Assembly (NCBI RefSeq): GCF_003626655.1
Contig: NZ_RBAN01000002.1
Span: forward strand, 310,001-374,000
Direction: 5' to 3'
Source of the DNA: Micromonospora costi
GTDB taxonomy: Bacteria > Actinomycetota > Actinomycetes > Mycobacteriales > Micromonosporaceae
Length of the DNA stretch: 64,000 bases
The first letter of the stretch is position 1. Every line of letters begins with the position of its first letter. Below are positions 1-9,206 of the stretch, one piece after another. A program made the position numbers and the translations under genes. A model generated the notes under the pieces. That model was not told the DNA's origin. It worked only from the letters and a program-made list of their open reading frames with translations, and made no database searches.

Positions 1-1038
1 CCGCATGAACGCGAACATGTCCGTCTCGCCGTTGTCGGGGAACACCTCCGCGTACCGCTCACGCGGCTTGTCCACGGTCACATTGCGGTAGTGGATGTGG
101 TTCACCCGGTCCTTGGCGCCGACGTAGCGCAGGAACTCGACGGCGTCGTGGCCGACCTCGGGCGTCACTCCCGCGTGCACGGTCAGGCCGTTGGACGGGC
201 TGTCGTACGTGTCGATGAGCCGCTTCCAGTCCGCGACGGACGCGAGCACCTGCGGGTTGCCGCGGCTGATCACCGCGGGCGGGTCGTTGGGGTGTACGGC
301 CAGCCGCACCCCGGCCGCCTCGGCCACGGGGACAACCCGGTCGAGGAAGTACTTGTAGTTGTCCCAGATCTGCTCGTAGGTCAGCAGCGGCGTACCGGGG
401 CGCGGCGGCAGGTCCTTCACCGCGACCCCGTCGACCTCCCGATGGTAGTCGAAGGCCGTGTAGCCGGCGCCGAGCCGATCCTCGTCGTCGATCAGCTCGT
501 AGTAGCCCTCGGTGAGCCGGTGGACGTAGAAGTTGTACTCGACCACGCGGATGCCGGCCTGCCCGGCCGCGATCAGCGACTGCTTGACGTACTCGATCTG
601 CTGGTCCCGGCCCTCCTGACCGCGCACGATGCTGTCCGTGATGTTGATCAGGTACGCCGTGATGTGCAGACCGGCCGCCTCGAGCCGCTGCCGGTCGGCG
701 AGGAGGGTGGCCGCGGTCCAGGGCAGCCGCGGCGGATCGGTGATCAGGGCACCGGTCACTCCCGCCTGCCGCCAGCGGCGTACGGTCGCCTGACTCGGGT
801 TGCGGGAGAACCACTGGCACAGCCGGGGCGTGTTCGCGCTCTCCTTCACCTGCTCGGGCCACTTCAGGTAGGGATAGGCCAGGCTGCCCGGCGCGGTGGG
901 GGCGGATTCGCCCGGTACGGCGGCTGACTCGCCGGCGGCGGCCGCGGGGGTGCCGGCGGCCGCGACGGTCACACCGGCGGCCGAGACCGCCGCCAGCGAT
1001 GCGCCTTGCTTGAGGACGTCCCGACGGGATTGCGCCAT
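1..1038 (-). CDS. Mannonate dehydratase (UxuA)-like protein with Tat signal, 3' end beyond window
   Basis: Runs off the left edge; 346 N-terminal residues are visible, from the ATG at 1038. The N-terminus has a twin-arginine motif (SRRDVLK, residues 4-10) followed by an Ala-rich hydrophobic stretch, so export by Tat is likely. The mature part reads as a sugar-isomerase TIM barrel, with HPNDPP and a later HIHYRNV segment that match the metal- and substrate-binding motifs of UxuA (HPDDPP, HFRNV). UxuA dehydrates D-mannonate to 2-keto-3-deoxygluconate in the cytosol, so an exported relative is odd and the true substrate is uncertain. A purine-rich ribosome site (gagagg) lies about 10 bases upstream. 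The divergent neighbour is a LysR regulator. Confidence 0.72.
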   Translation of the reverse strand, partial: MAQSRRDVLKQGASLAAVSAAGVTVAAAGTPAAAAGESAAVPGESAPTAPGSLAYPYLKWPEQVKESANTPRLCQWFSRNPSQATVRRWRQAGVTGALITDPPRLPWTAATLLADRQRLEAAGLHITAYLINITDSIVRGQEGRDQQIEYVKQSLIAAGQAGIRVVEYNFYVHRLTEGYYELIDDEDRLGAGYTAFDYHREVDGVAVKDLPPRPGTPLLTYEQIWDNYKYFLDRVVPVAEAAGVRLAVHPNDPPAVISRGNPQVLASVADWKRLIDTYDSPSNGLTVHAGVTPEVGHDAVEFLRYVGAKDRVNHIHYRNVTVDKPRERYAEVFPDNGETDMFAFMR

Positions 1039-1598
1039 GATGCGTACCTCTCGTTCGTCGGTACATGTCGATGGGTGACGGTGTCTTCAAACGCGGTCAC
1101 GGTCGCTGCTGCCGTGTCCGGCCGACATTCGCGTCGGGCACCGGATTGGACGACGATTTGGCCGCCAATGGCCGCGGAAATCCCCAGCGGCGCCCGGGCC
1201 GCGGCGCCGCTTTCGATGTGTCCGAATTGACAGGAACAGGTCGCTGGGTGAACTCCGTTTCCCTCTACCCGACCGTGATGATCGTGCTCTCCACGTGCGG
1301 GGACGCCGCCCGGCGCGCGGCCCGGAATTCCTGCCGCCCCCTTCCCGAAGAGGTCGACGGACACAGTCGACAAAGCGGGACCGCCGATGACCGCGAGCGA
1401 TCAAATCCCGTAACAAGGCAGTAACGATGGATCCGTGTTCGTAGGGGCAGACGCTAGCCTCGACCGTCGCCGGTTGTTAAGAACGAGTTACGAATGACGG
1501 CATCCGCATCTTTGATTACTCGTCACCGATGCCCGTCCCTGCCGTGACATCACGCACGGGTGAATCGGCGGCGTGCCTGGCCTGCAAGGGGGTTCTGG
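1039..1598. other. Divergent intergenic region (uxuA-like / lysR)
   Basis: About 560 bases with no credible gene. GC content is visibly lower than in the flanking genes, as expected for a promoter region. Around 1405-1425 and 1472-1495 there are short AT-richer direct and inverted repeats (gtaac...agtaac; gttaagaacgagttac) that could be LysR-type binding sites. I cannot assign a promoter with confidence. Confidence 0.4.
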
Positions 1599-2579
1599 GT
1601 GCTCAGGACGGATACTCGGCTGGAGTGGTTCGTCTCGTTCCTCGGGGTGGTGGACACGGGAAGCTTCGTGGCCGCGGCGGAAGCGACCCACCGTTCCCAG
1701 CCCCGGGTGAGCATGCACGTGGCGGCGCTGGAGCGCGAGGTGGGGCTGCCCCTGTTCGACCGCCGCAAGCGGCCGGTGGAGCTGACCGAGGCCGGCGCCG
1801 TGCTCGCGGTCCACGCCAGGGCGGTGCTGCGGGAACTGGAGGCCGCCGAGGCGGCGATGGCGCCGTGGCGAGGTGGGGCGCGGGGGGTCGTCACGCTGGG
1901 GTGCTACCCGAGTGCGAGCGCGGCCTTCATCCCGACGCTGCTCCGCGACGTCTCCCGGACCATCCCGGACGTCCGGGTGGTGCTCGTCGAGCGAGCGACG
2001 CTGGAACTGGACCACGCACTGACGACCGGTGAGGTGGACATCTGCCTGCGCCCCATGTCGCCCCCGCCGGCCGCGCCCTCGGTCGTCGGCCATCCACTGT
2101 GGGGAGAGCCGCTGGTGGTGCTGCACCCGACGGCGCACCCGCTCGCCGAGCTTCCCGACCCGTTGACCGTCGCCGCCGTGGCCGCGCACCCGCTGATCTC
2201 CATCGGACGCCTCGACGACGCGCAGTCGTCGGAGTTCGAGGTCTACCGGCTCTTCCGCAAGCACAACTTCGAGCTCGAACCCGTGCAGGCGACCAACCAG
2301 CCGCAGACGCTCGTCGAGATGATCCGTGCGGGGCTCGGTGTCGGCGTGACCAATTGGCTCGCCGTGCACATCGCCGACACCGCCGGGGTACAGGTACGCC
2401 GGATCGAGGGCAACTGCGGCCGGCGGGTCGCCGCCTACCGCGACATGTCCCGCCCCATGAACCCGGCCGCCCGCAGCCTGCTCGAGCGCATCATCCACGC
2501 ACCCCGCCCACCCGGCACGCGGCCACCCGAGGCGGTCACGGACACCACCGACCCACGCGCCGCCGCCCCGGACGACTGA
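1599..2579 (+). CDS. LysR-family transcriptional regulator
   Basis: A 326-residue LysR-type regulator. The N-terminal winged helix (about residues 5-65) contains the family pattern SFVAAAEATHRSQPRVSMHV and ends in LPLFDRR. The rest is a periplasmic-binding-protein-like effector domain (about 90-300). The GTG at 1599 is chosen because an aaggggg ribosome site lies 7 bases upstream; an in-frame GTG at 1560 would add residues that look unlike LysR proteins. The C-terminal 25 residues are Pro/Asp-rich and probably disordered. It is divergent from the mannonate dehydratase-like gene, which it may control. Effector unknown. Confidence 0.88.
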   Translation: MLRTDTRLEWFVSFLGVVDTGSFVAAAEATHRSQPRVSMHVAALEREVGLPLFDRRKRPVELTEAGAVLAVHARAVLRELEAAEAAMAPWRGGARGVVTLGCYPSASAAFIPTLLRDVSRTIPDVRVVLVERATLELDHALTTGEVDICLRPMSPPPAAPSVVGHPLWGEPLVVLHPTAHPLAELPDPLTVAAVAAHPLISIGRLDDAQSSEFEVYRLFRKHNFELEPVQATNQPQTLVEMIRAGLGVGVTNWLAVHIADTAGVQVRRIEGNCGRRVAAYRDMSRPMNPAARSLLERIIHAPRPPGTRPPEAVTDTTDPRAAAPDD

Positions 2580-2600
2580 CCGCCGCCGCGCCGCGGCCGT

Positions 2601-3392
2601 TCAGGTCGTCAGCCGGCGGACGAGTTTGCGCAGGCCGGCCTGCCAGCCGTCGGGATCCTCGGCGCGGCGGCGGGCGTACGTGGCGACCTCCGGGTGCGGG
2701 AGGATGAGGAAACGTTCCTCGGCCAGCCCGGCCACCACGGCGTCGACTACCTGATCCGGGGTGAGCACCGCACCGGACGCGGCGATCACCTTCGCGCCGA
2801 GGTGACCGTCGGCCAGCCCGCCGGCGAGCATCGGGGTGTCCACCCCCTGCGGGCAGAGCGCGCTCACGCGGATGCCCCGGTCCCGGTAGGTCACCGACAG
2901 CCACTCGGCGAAGCCGACCGCACCGTGCTTGGTGGCCGTGTACGCCGCGTCGCCGACCGCCGTGAGCACGCCCGCGGCCGAGCAGGTGTGCAGCAGGTGG
3001 CCGCCGCCGCGGGCGAGCATCCCCGGCAGCACGGCGCGGGCGGAGTAGACGTGCGCGAGCACGTTCACCCGCCAGGACCGGTCCCACGCCGCGTCGTCGA
3101 CCTCGATGCCGCCGCCGGTGGTCACGCCCGCGTTGGCGCAGAACAGGTCGATCCGGCCGAACTGCCGTTCGGTGTCGGCGACCAGGGACCGTACCTGCTC
3201 CTCGTCGGTGACGTCGACGGCCGCCGGATGCGCCACCGGCCCGATGGCCTCGGCCACGGAGCGGGCCCCGTCGCCGTCCAGATCGGTCACGACGACGGCG
3301 GCCGCGCCCTCGGCGGTGAACCGGCGCGCCATCGCCGCCCCGATGCCGCCGGCTCCGCCGGTGATCACCACGACCCGGTCGGTGAGGTTCAC
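2601..3392 (-). CDS. SDR-family oxidoreductase
   Basis: A 263-residue classical short-chain dehydrogenase. It has the glycine-rich NAD(P) motif TGGAGGIG near residues 11-18, CANAGV in the NNAG position, and catalytic YTATK near residue 155. An acidic residue follows beta-2 (DLDGDG), which usually means NAD rather than NADP preference. It starts with a GTG one base after the stop of the upstream F420-type oxidoreductase, with gagagggg as ribosome site, so the two are translated as a coupled pair. Substrate unknown. Confidence 0.88.
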   Translation of the reverse strand: MNLTDRVVVITGGAGGIGAAMARRFTAEGAAAVVVTDLDGDGARSVAEAIGPVAHPAAVDVTDEEQVRSLVADTERQFGRIDLFCANAGVTTGGGIEVDDAAWDRSWRVNVLAHVYSARAVLPGMLARGGGHLLHTCSAAGVLTAVGDAAYTATKHGAVGFAEWLSVTYRDRGIRVSALCPQGVDTPMLAGGLADGHLGAKVIAASGAVLTPDQVVDAVVAGLAEERFLILPHPEVATYARRRAEDPDGWQAGLRKLVRRLTT

Positions 3393-3393
3393 G

Positions 3394-4392
3394 TCAGCGC
3401 CCCTCTCCGGCGTGCGGGCCCAGTCGGGCGATGAGGTCGGCCAGCGCCTCCGCGCCGCCGGCGGTCAGCTCGGGTGTGGGCAGCAGCGCGAGCACGGGCA
3501 CGTCGACCCCGGCGTCGGCGTAGCGGCGTACCTGCTCCCGGACCCGCTCGGGCGAGCCGTGCAGCACCAGCGCGTCGACGACCTCGTCGGGTACGGCCGC
3601 GAGCGCGCCGCGCCGGTCGCCGTCCGCCCACGCCTTCCACATCGGCCCCAGCACCTCGTCGCGGCCGAGCCAGCGGTGGAACGCGGCGTACGCCGGGACG
3701 GTGAGGTAGCTGGTGATCAGCCGGCGGCCGAGCGTACGGGCGTACGTGGCGTCCTCGGTGGGGCAGACGAAGATCCGGGCGACGACCTCGAAGCCGGGCC
3801 GGCGTTCGCCCACCTCGGCCAGGGCACGGGGCACGTCGCCGGCGGCGAGCCAGTTGAGGATGACGCCGTCGGCCTCCGCGCCGGCGAGCCGGAGCATGCC
3901 CGGGCGCAGCGCGGCGAGCACGATCGCCGGCGGCACCGCGGGAGGGCGTTCCAGGCTGAACCGGCGTACGGCGAAGGTGTCGAAGGTCTGGTCCACCGTC
4001 TCCCCGGCGAGCGCGGCACGCAGGAAGCGCAGCATGTCGCGGGTCCGCCGGAACGGCTCGGTGAACGGCACCGCGTTCCAGTCGCCGACCACGACGGGCG
4101 AGGAGGCGCCGATGCCAAGGGCGAACCGGCCCGGTGCGGTCTCGGCCAGTGCGGCCGCGCTCATGGCGAGCAGGCCCGGCCCGCGCGTGAAGACCGGCAC
4201 CACGGCGGTGCCGAGCCGCAGCCCGGGCTGCCAGATGGCGGCGAGCGCCAGCGGGGTGAACGCGTCGGCCCCGGCGACCTCGGAGGACCAGACGTCGGTG
4301 AACCCGGCCTGGTCCAGGGCTCCGTAGACCGCGGCGTGGTCGGCGAGCGGGACGCCGCTCAACGGCACCGTCATGCCCCATCGGTTCGTCAC
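3394..4392 (-). CDS. LLM-class F420-dependent oxidoreductase
   Basis: A 332-residue luciferase-like monooxygenase-fold protein that probably uses coenzyme F420. The N-terminus MTNRWGMT followed by GFTDVWSSE matches the actinobacterial Rv3093c-type subgroup. The GTG at 4392 was chosen because homologues begin with the RWG.T motif; an ATG at 4374 is the alternative and neither has a strong ribosome site. It is the first gene of a two-gene unit with the SDR. The pairing suggests two steps on one alcohol/ketone-type substrate, but the pathway is not evident. Confidence 0.82.
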   Translation of the reverse strand: MTNRWGMTVPLSGVPLADHAAVYGALDQAGFTDVWSSEVAGADAFTPLALAAIWQPGLRLGTAVVPVFTRGPGLLAMSAAALAETAPGRFALGIGASSPVVVGDWNAVPFTEPFRRTRDMLRFLRAALAGETVDQTFDTFAVRRFSLERPPAVPPAIVLAALRPGMLRLAGAEADGVILNWLAAGDVPRALAEVGERRPGFEVVARIFVCPTEDATYARTLGRRLITSYLTVPAYAAFHRWLGRDEVLGPMWKAWADGDRRGALAAVPDEVVDALVLHGSPERVREQVRRYADAGVDVPVLALLPTPELTAGGAEALADLIARLGPHAGEGR

Positions 4393-4616
4393 CCGTCGAT
4401 ACTGCCCGGTAACCTCGGGCGAGAGCAAGATCCTTCGCGGGCGAACAGGCGTCGGCGACGTTCCTGAGACGGCAGTCCGGTGAGGTGTGGTCCAGCCGCC
4501 GGCCTCGGGCGCGGGCGACCGCAGCGGGGCCACCGGTTCCCCCGTTGCCGGCCGGTAGCACGACCCCCGGTGTTACGAATGCCAGATGAGCTCGGCAGAC
4601 GCCGGAGGGCGGTGAC

Positions 4617-5831
4617 GTGGCCCCCGGCGGGAAGGGCCGCCTGGAGCCGACCACGGAGGCCATCGGGCGGGCCACGTTCCTGGAGCTCTTCTTCGACCTG
4701 GTCTACGTCTTCGCGCTGACCCGCATCACGGCCCGCGCGTTCGAGGACCTGGCTCTGGAGGAGGGGACCGTACACGGATGGAGCGCGGTCACCGGCAGCG
4801 CAAAGACCCTGCTGCTGCTCCTCGCGCTGTGGGCGGTGTGGCAGGGCACGGCCTGGACCACCAGCCGGTACGACCCGCGTCACGGCTGGCTGCAGAGCAT
4901 CGTCATCACCGCGCTCGTGGCCAGCATGGTGATGGGAGTGGCCACCCCCCGGGCGTTCACCACCGCCGGGCTCATGTTCGCCGCGGCGTACGTCATCGCG
5001 CAGGTGTCCCGGCCACTGATCCTGCTCATCGCGCTCGGCCCGCACCTCTTCCGGCGGCTCAAGGTGCGCATGGCGATCATCTTCGCGGCCACCGGGGTGC
5101 TGTGGATCGTCGGCGCGCTGCTGCCCACCGACCCGCGGGTGGTGCTCTGGACGGCCGCGCTGCTCGCCGAGTACCTCGCCGCCCGCTTCGGCTGGCCGGT
5201 GCCGGGGCTCGGGCGGTCGACCATCTCCCGCTGGGACATCGCCGGGGAGCACCTGGCCGACCGGTACCAGCAGTTCTTCCTCGTCGCGCTCGGCGAGACG
5301 ATCCTGGTGGCCGGGTTCGCGTACAGCAAGGGGCCGTACGCGACGGCCCACGCCGTCGCGTTCGGGCTGGCGCTGGCGACCACGATCGTGCTCTGGCGGA
5401 TCTACATCCAGCGGGCCGGGCAGATCCTCGCCGAGGCGGTGAAGAAGGCGCGGCACCCGGCGACCATCGGCCGGTCCGCCGCCGACACCCACCTCGTGAT
5501 GGTGATCGGTCTCGCCGCCGTGGCGATCGGCTACGAGCTGGTCATCGACCACCCTCTCGAACCTCCCCCGCCGGCCTGGGTGGCGATGGTGATCGGCGGG
5601 CCGGTGCTCTTCCTAGCCGGCCGGTCCCGTTTCGAGTACGAGGTGTTCGGCCGGGTCTCCCCCTCCCGCTGGATCGCCGTGCTCGTGCTGCTGGCGGTCA
5701 CCCCGCTCCTCGTGCACGTCGCGGCCCTGGCCGCCGCGGCGGCCGCCGTCGTGGTGCTCGTCGCGGTCGCGGTCGCCGATGCCCGCCGGGCGCGCGGCCA
5801 CCCACCGGAGGCGGCCGCGCCGCCGTTCTGA
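4617..5831 (+). CDS. ltrA: Low temperature requirement protein A (LtrA) family membrane protein
   Basis: A 404-residue polytopic membrane protein. The signature ELFFDLVYVFALTR near residues 23-36 and the later VALGETILVAG segment are LtrA hallmarks. About ten hydrophobic segments can be counted. Starts at GTG 4617 behind the ribosome site ggaggg. Function is poorly understood: the name comes from a Listeria mutant with impaired low-temperature growth. It is monocistronic here. Confidence 0.85.
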   Translation: MAPGGKGRLEPTTEAIGRATFLELFFDLVYVFALTRITARAFEDLALEEGTVHGWSAVTGSAKTLLLLLALWAVWQGTAWTTSRYDPRHGWLQSIVITALVASMVMGVATPRAFTTAGLMFAAAYVIAQVSRPLILLIALGPHLFRRLKVRMAIIFAATGVLWIVGALLPTDPRVVLWTAALLAEYLAARFGWPVPGLGRSTISRWDIAGEHLADRYQQFFLVALGETILVAGFAYSKGPYATAHAVAFGLALATTIVLWRIYIQRAGQILAEAVKKARHPATIGRSAADTHLVMVIGLAAVAIGYELVIDHPLEPPPPAWVAMVIGGPVLFLAGRSRFEYEVFGRVSPSRWIAVLVLLAVTPLLVHVAALAAAAAAVVVLVAVAVADARRARGHPPEAAAPPF

Positions 5832-5869
5832 CCATCGACGTACGACGATGGATTGCCGCCGCCGCACGC

Positions 5870-5875
5870 TAGTCT
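5870..5875 (+). promoter_or_regulatory. -10 element (TAGTCT) for a leaderless mRNA
   Basis: TAGTCT lies 6 bases before the GTG at 5882, and no ribosome site is visible in front of that GTG. This spacing is typical of actinobacterial genes whose transcript begins at the start codon. No clear -35 is visible. Confidence 0.5.
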
Positions 5876-5881
5876 CTGCGG

Positions 5882-6745
5882 GTGACCTTCTCGATCGTCG
5901 CCCGCTCCGATGACGGCCGCCTGCACGGCGTCGCCGTGGCCAGCAAGTTCCTCGCCGCCGCCGCGGTGGTGCCGGCCGCGGAGGCCGACGTCGGCGCGCT
6001 CGCCACTCAGGCCAGCGCCAACCTCGCGTACCGGCCGCAGGGGCTCACCATGCTGCGCACCGGGGTCGGCGCCGCCGACGTCGTGGCCGGCCTGGTCGCC
6101 GCGGACGCCGAGCGACACCACCGCCAGCTCGGCGTGGTGGCCGCCACCGGTCCCGGCGCCACCTTCACCGGCGAGAAGTGCCACGACTGGGCCGGTGGCC
6201 TGGCCGGGGACGGCTGGGCCGCGCAGGGCAACATCCTGGCGGGCCCGCAGGTGGTCGACGCCATGCGCGACGCCTGGCTGGGCGGGTCGGCCCTGACGTT
6301 CCCGGAGCGGCTGCTCGCCGCGCTGCGGGCCGGTGACGAGGCCGGTGGGGACCGGCGCGGGCGGCAGAGCGCCGGGCTGCTCGTGGTGCAGCGCGGCGGC
6401 GGGTACGGCGGCGGCAGCGACGTCGTGGTCGACCTGCGCGTCGACGACCACCCCGACCCGGTTACCGAGCTGGACCGGCTGCTCGCCGTGCACACGCTGC
6501 TGTTCAGCAAGCCCGACCCGGCCACGCTGCTCGACCTCACAGGCGCCGTCGCCGCCGAGGTCGGCACGCTGCTCGCCGCGCTCGGCCACCCGGTGGGCCC
6601 GACCGGCCCCGACGAGGCCCTCGCCTCCTGGGCCGGGATGGAGAACCTGGAGGAGCGCCTGGTGCCGGGACGGATTGACCCGGTGGTGCTGGACCACCTC
6701 CGCCGCGCCGTCCCCCACGTCCCCGCCCCGCGCTCCGCCCCGTAA
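5882..6745 (+). CDS. DUF1028-domain protein (Ntn-hydrolase-like)
   Basis: A 287-residue DUF1028 protein. It begins MTFSIVARS and continues with GVAVASKFLAAAAVVP and GALATQA, the conserved core of the family, which has an Ntn-hydrolase-like fold of unknown substrate. The core spans about residues 1-200; the remaining 85 residues are the variable extension seen in many members. There is no ribosome site; the -10 at 5870 makes a leaderless start likely. Convergent with the quinone oxidoreductase downstream. Confidence 0.85.
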   Translation: MTFSIVARSDDGRLHGVAVASKFLAAAAVVPAAEADVGALATQASANLAYRPQGLTMLRTGVGAADVVAGLVAADAERHHRQLGVVAATGPGATFTGEKCHDWAGGLAGDGWAAQGNILAGPQVVDAMRDAWLGGSALTFPERLLAALRAGDEAGGDRRGRQSAGLLVVQRGGGYGGGSDVVVDLRVDDHPDPVTELDRLLAVHTLLFSKPDPATLLDLTGAVAAEVGTLLAALGHPVGPTGPDEALASWAGMENLEERLVPGRIDPVVLDHLRRAVPHVPAPRSAP

Positions 6746-6773
6746 CCCCGCCCCCTCACGGGGGTTGGGAGGG

Positions 6774-7703
6774 TCAGGGCTTCAGCACGATCTTGCCGCG
6801 GGCGTGGCGGGACTCGCTCAACTCGTGCGCGGCGGCGGCCTCCTCGAGGCCGAACACGGCAGCGACCGGCACGCTGAAGCGGCCCTGCTCGGCGAGCGCG
6901 CCGGCGGCGGCGATCCCGTCGAGGGCCGGTGCGTCCGCACCGGGACCCGAGCCACGGGACAGGTGCACGCCGTGTGCGGGGGCGTCGATGTCAGCGATGC
7001 TCACCACCCGGTCCGGACCCGCCACCAGGCCGATCAGGTCGGGCAGCGAGCCGGAGCCGGCGCAGTCGAGCACGACATCCACCCCGCCGGGGACCAGCGC
7101 GTCGACCCGCTCGGCCAGCCCGGGCCCGTACGTGGTCGGGACCGCTCCGAGCGAGGCGACGAACGCGTGGTTGCGGGCGCTGGCCGTGCCGATGACGGTG
7201 GCGCCGCGGGCCACCGCGAGTTGGATCGCGGTCGTGCCGACCCCGCCGGCCGCGCCCTCGATCAGCAGCGTGGCGCCGTCCCCCACACGCAGCAGGTCGA
7301 GCACGCGGGTCGCCGTCTCGATGTTCCCGGCCGCGCCGCCGGCCTGCTCCCAGCTCAGGGCGGCCGGTTTCGGCGCCCAGGCGGCCAGGACGGCGTACTC
7401 GGCGTTCGCCCCGCCCATCTCGGCGAAGTCGGTGATCCCGAAGACCTCGTCGCCCACCCGGACCCCGGTCACCCCGTCACCGATCTGGTCCACCACGCCC
7501 GCGGCGTCGACGCCGGGCACGTGCGGCAGGCGCAACGGGATCCAGTCCCGGAATCGGCCGGCGCGGACGTACGTGTCGGCCGGGTTGACACCGGACGCCC
7601 GGACCGCCACCCGGACCTGACCCGGCCCGGCGTGCGGTCGCGGGACCTCGGCGACCGCGAGCATGCTGGCCGGACCGTACGCGGAGAATTGCACAGCTCT
7701 CAT
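6774..7703 (-). CDS. Zinc-less quinone oxidoreductase-type NADP-dependent oxidoreductase
   Basis: A 309-residue medium-chain dehydrogenase. It has the GroES-like N-terminal half (MRAVQFSAYG, ASGVNPADTYVR) and a Rossmann motif GAAGGVGTTA near residues 150-160. The zinc ligands of alcohol dehydrogenases are absent, which places it with NADPH:quinone reductases. The ATG at 7703 gives the canonical N-terminus. It is divergent from a TetR regulator about 50 bases away, the usual arrangement in which the regulator controls the reductase in response to a small electrophile or quinone. Confidence 0.85.
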   Translation of the reverse strand: MRAVQFSAYGPASMLAVAEVPRPHAGPGQVRVAVRASGVNPADTYVRAGRFRDWIPLRLPHVPGVDAAGVVDQIGDGVTGVRVGDEVFGITDFAEMGGANAEYAVLAAWAPKPAALSWEQAGGAAGNIETATRVLDLLRVGDGATLLIEGAAGGVGTTAIQLAVARGATVIGTASARNHAFVASLGAVPTTYGPGLAERVDALVPGGVDVVLDCAGSGSLPDLIGLVAGPDRVVSIADIDAPAHGVHLSRGSGPGADAPALDGIAAAGALAEQGRFSVPVAAVFGLEEAAAAHELSESRHARGKIVLKP

Positions 7704-7741
7704 GCCCGCGGACGGTAATTCGGCGCCCCCGCCCGCCTCGT

Positions 7742-7747
7742 TAAAGT
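7742..7747 (+). promoter_or_regulatory. -10 element (TAAAGT) upstream of tetR, leaderless start
   Basis: TAAAGT is followed by 7 bases and then the GTG at 7755. This supports 7755 rather than the GTG at 7746 as start codon, and a transcript beginning at or next to the start codon. Confidence 0.45.
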
Positions 7748-7754
7748 GAGAGCG

Positions 7755-8384
7755 GTGACCGACCGTTTGCCTCACGCCCTCCGCTCCGACGCCCTGGACA
7801 ACCGCGAGCGCATTCTCGCCGCGGCCCGCGCGGTGTTCGCCGCCGAAGGTCTGCACGTGCCGATGCGGGAGATCGCCCGGCGCGCCGGGGTCGGGCCCGC
7901 CACCCTGTACCGCCGCTTCCCGACCAAGGAGATGCTGGTCACGGAGGCCTTCGCGGAGCAGATGCACGCGTGCCACGTCATCGTCGACGACGGGCTCGCC
8001 GACCCGGATCCCTGGCGCGGCTTCTGCTCCGTCATCGAGAAGATGTGTGAACTGCACGCACGCGACCGAGGCTTCACCGCGGCATTCGTGTCGGCCTTTC
8101 CCCACGCGATCGATTTCGACTCGCGCCGCGAATACGCGCTCACGTCGATCGCCGAACTGGCCCGCCGGGCCAAGGACGCCGGACGCCTACGTGCCGATGT
8201 CGTCCTGGACGACGTACTCCTCGTACTCATGGCCAACAGCGGCATCCGCGCCAGCTCACCGGCCGCCCAGGTCGCCGCCTCCCGCCGCTTCGCCGCGCTC
8301 GCGATCCAGGCGTTCCAGGCCTCCCCGGACGCCGCGCCGCTCCCGCCGCTGGCACGGTCGGCGCCCGCGGCCTCGACACCATGA
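7755..8384 (+). CDS. TetR/AcrR-family transcriptional regulator
   Basis: A 209-residue regulator. The helix-turn-helix covers about residues 15-65 (RERILAAARAVFAAEG, ...PATLYRRFPTKEML). The remaining helical ligand domain is of the type that ends with an alanine/proline-rich tail. The start at 7755 is preferred over 7746 because of the -10 at 7742-7747. Divergence from the quinone oxidoreductase gene suggests that it represses that gene and itself. Confidence 0.87.
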   Translation: MTDRLPHALRSDALDNRERILAAARAVFAAEGLHVPMREIARRAGVGPATLYRRFPTKEMLVTEAFAEQMHACHVIVDDGLADPDPWRGFCSVIEKMCELHARDRGFTAAFVSAFPHAIDFDSRREYALTSIAELARRAKDAGRLRADVVLDDVLLVLMANSGIRASSPAAQVAASRRFAALAIQAFQASPDAAPLPPLARSAPAASTP

Positions 8385-8405
8385 CCGCAGCGACCGAGAG
8401 CCGGA

Positions 8406-9074
8406 TCAGGCGCTGAAGGACAGCCAGCGGAACCCGGCGGCGTCGATCACGGCTCGCTCGTCGTCGGTCAGGTCGGCTCGGCCGGTGGCCGCGCGGATCA
8501 GCGTGAGCCGGTCCCAACCCAGTTCCGGCGGCACCGGGCGCCCACCGGTGAGCAGGTCGGCGATCACCCGCGCCGCGCCGGGGGTCAGCCACGGCTCCCG
8601 GTCCAGCGCCGCGGCCAGGTCCAGGCCGTGCACGCCGACCTCCACCACCCGGGTACGCAGGAACTCGGTCAGGCTCATTGCGTCGCCGTGACGGGTGCGG
8701 ACCACCCGACCCGCGGGCGCGGCGGCCACCGCCGCATCGGCCGCCCGCCAGGCCCGGTCGAAGTCCGCCACCAGCGCCGGGCCGTCGAGGGCACGCGCCT
8801 CCCGGCGGCCGCTGTCGATGCGGGCGGCATCGACCTCGGGGGTGAACTTCGGTGCGCCGAAGTACCCGGCGGCGTCGACCTCCGCGCGGGCGGGGGCGGG
8901 CGCGGCCAGCATGTCGACGAGCCGGCCGGCGCCGGAGCGTACGTGGGCCAGCAACTCACGGACGGTCCACGGGTCGCAGTCGGTCGGCCGGTCCAGGTCC
9001 GCCTCGGAGAGCCCGCGCAGCACCTCCCCCAGCCGTGCGCACTCGTCCCGGAATGCCGCCCGTACCGTGTCCAC
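8406..9074 (-). CDS. Maleylpyruvate isomerase-fold (MDMPI N-terminal/DinB-like) protein
   Basis: A 222-residue member of the mycothiol-dependent maleylpyruvate isomerase family. It has the DinB-like four-helix domain with DPWTVRELLAHV near residues 25-36 and VEVGVHGLDLAAAL near 135-148, which carry the metal-ligand histidines of the family. Start at GTG 9074 with gaggtagc upstream. Members typically act in thiol-dependent isomerisation or detoxification in mycothiol-making actinobacteria; the substrate here is unknown. In-frame open sequence upstream, up to 11000, is not part of the gene. Confidence 0.75.
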   Translation of the reverse strand: MDTVRAAFRDECARLGEVLRGLSEADLDRPTDCDPWTVRELLAHVRSGAGRLVDMLAAPAPARAEVDAAGYFGAPKFTPEVDAARIDSGRREARALDGPALVADFDRAWRAADAAVAAAPAGRVVRTRHGDAMSLTEFLRTRVVEVGVHGLDLAAALDREPWLTPGAARVIADLLTGGRPVPPELGWDRLTLIRAATGRADLTDDERAVIDAAGFRWLSFSA

Positions 9075-9206
9075 CGCTACCTCCCCGTCCGACCGCCGCC
9101 CGTACCCTCTCACGACCCGAAACGGCGAGCCGCGCGGCGTCGCGCCGTTTCGGCGGCGGCCCGGCGGGTACGCGCGACCGGTCGCGACTGAGGGGAGGCG
9201 CCACCA

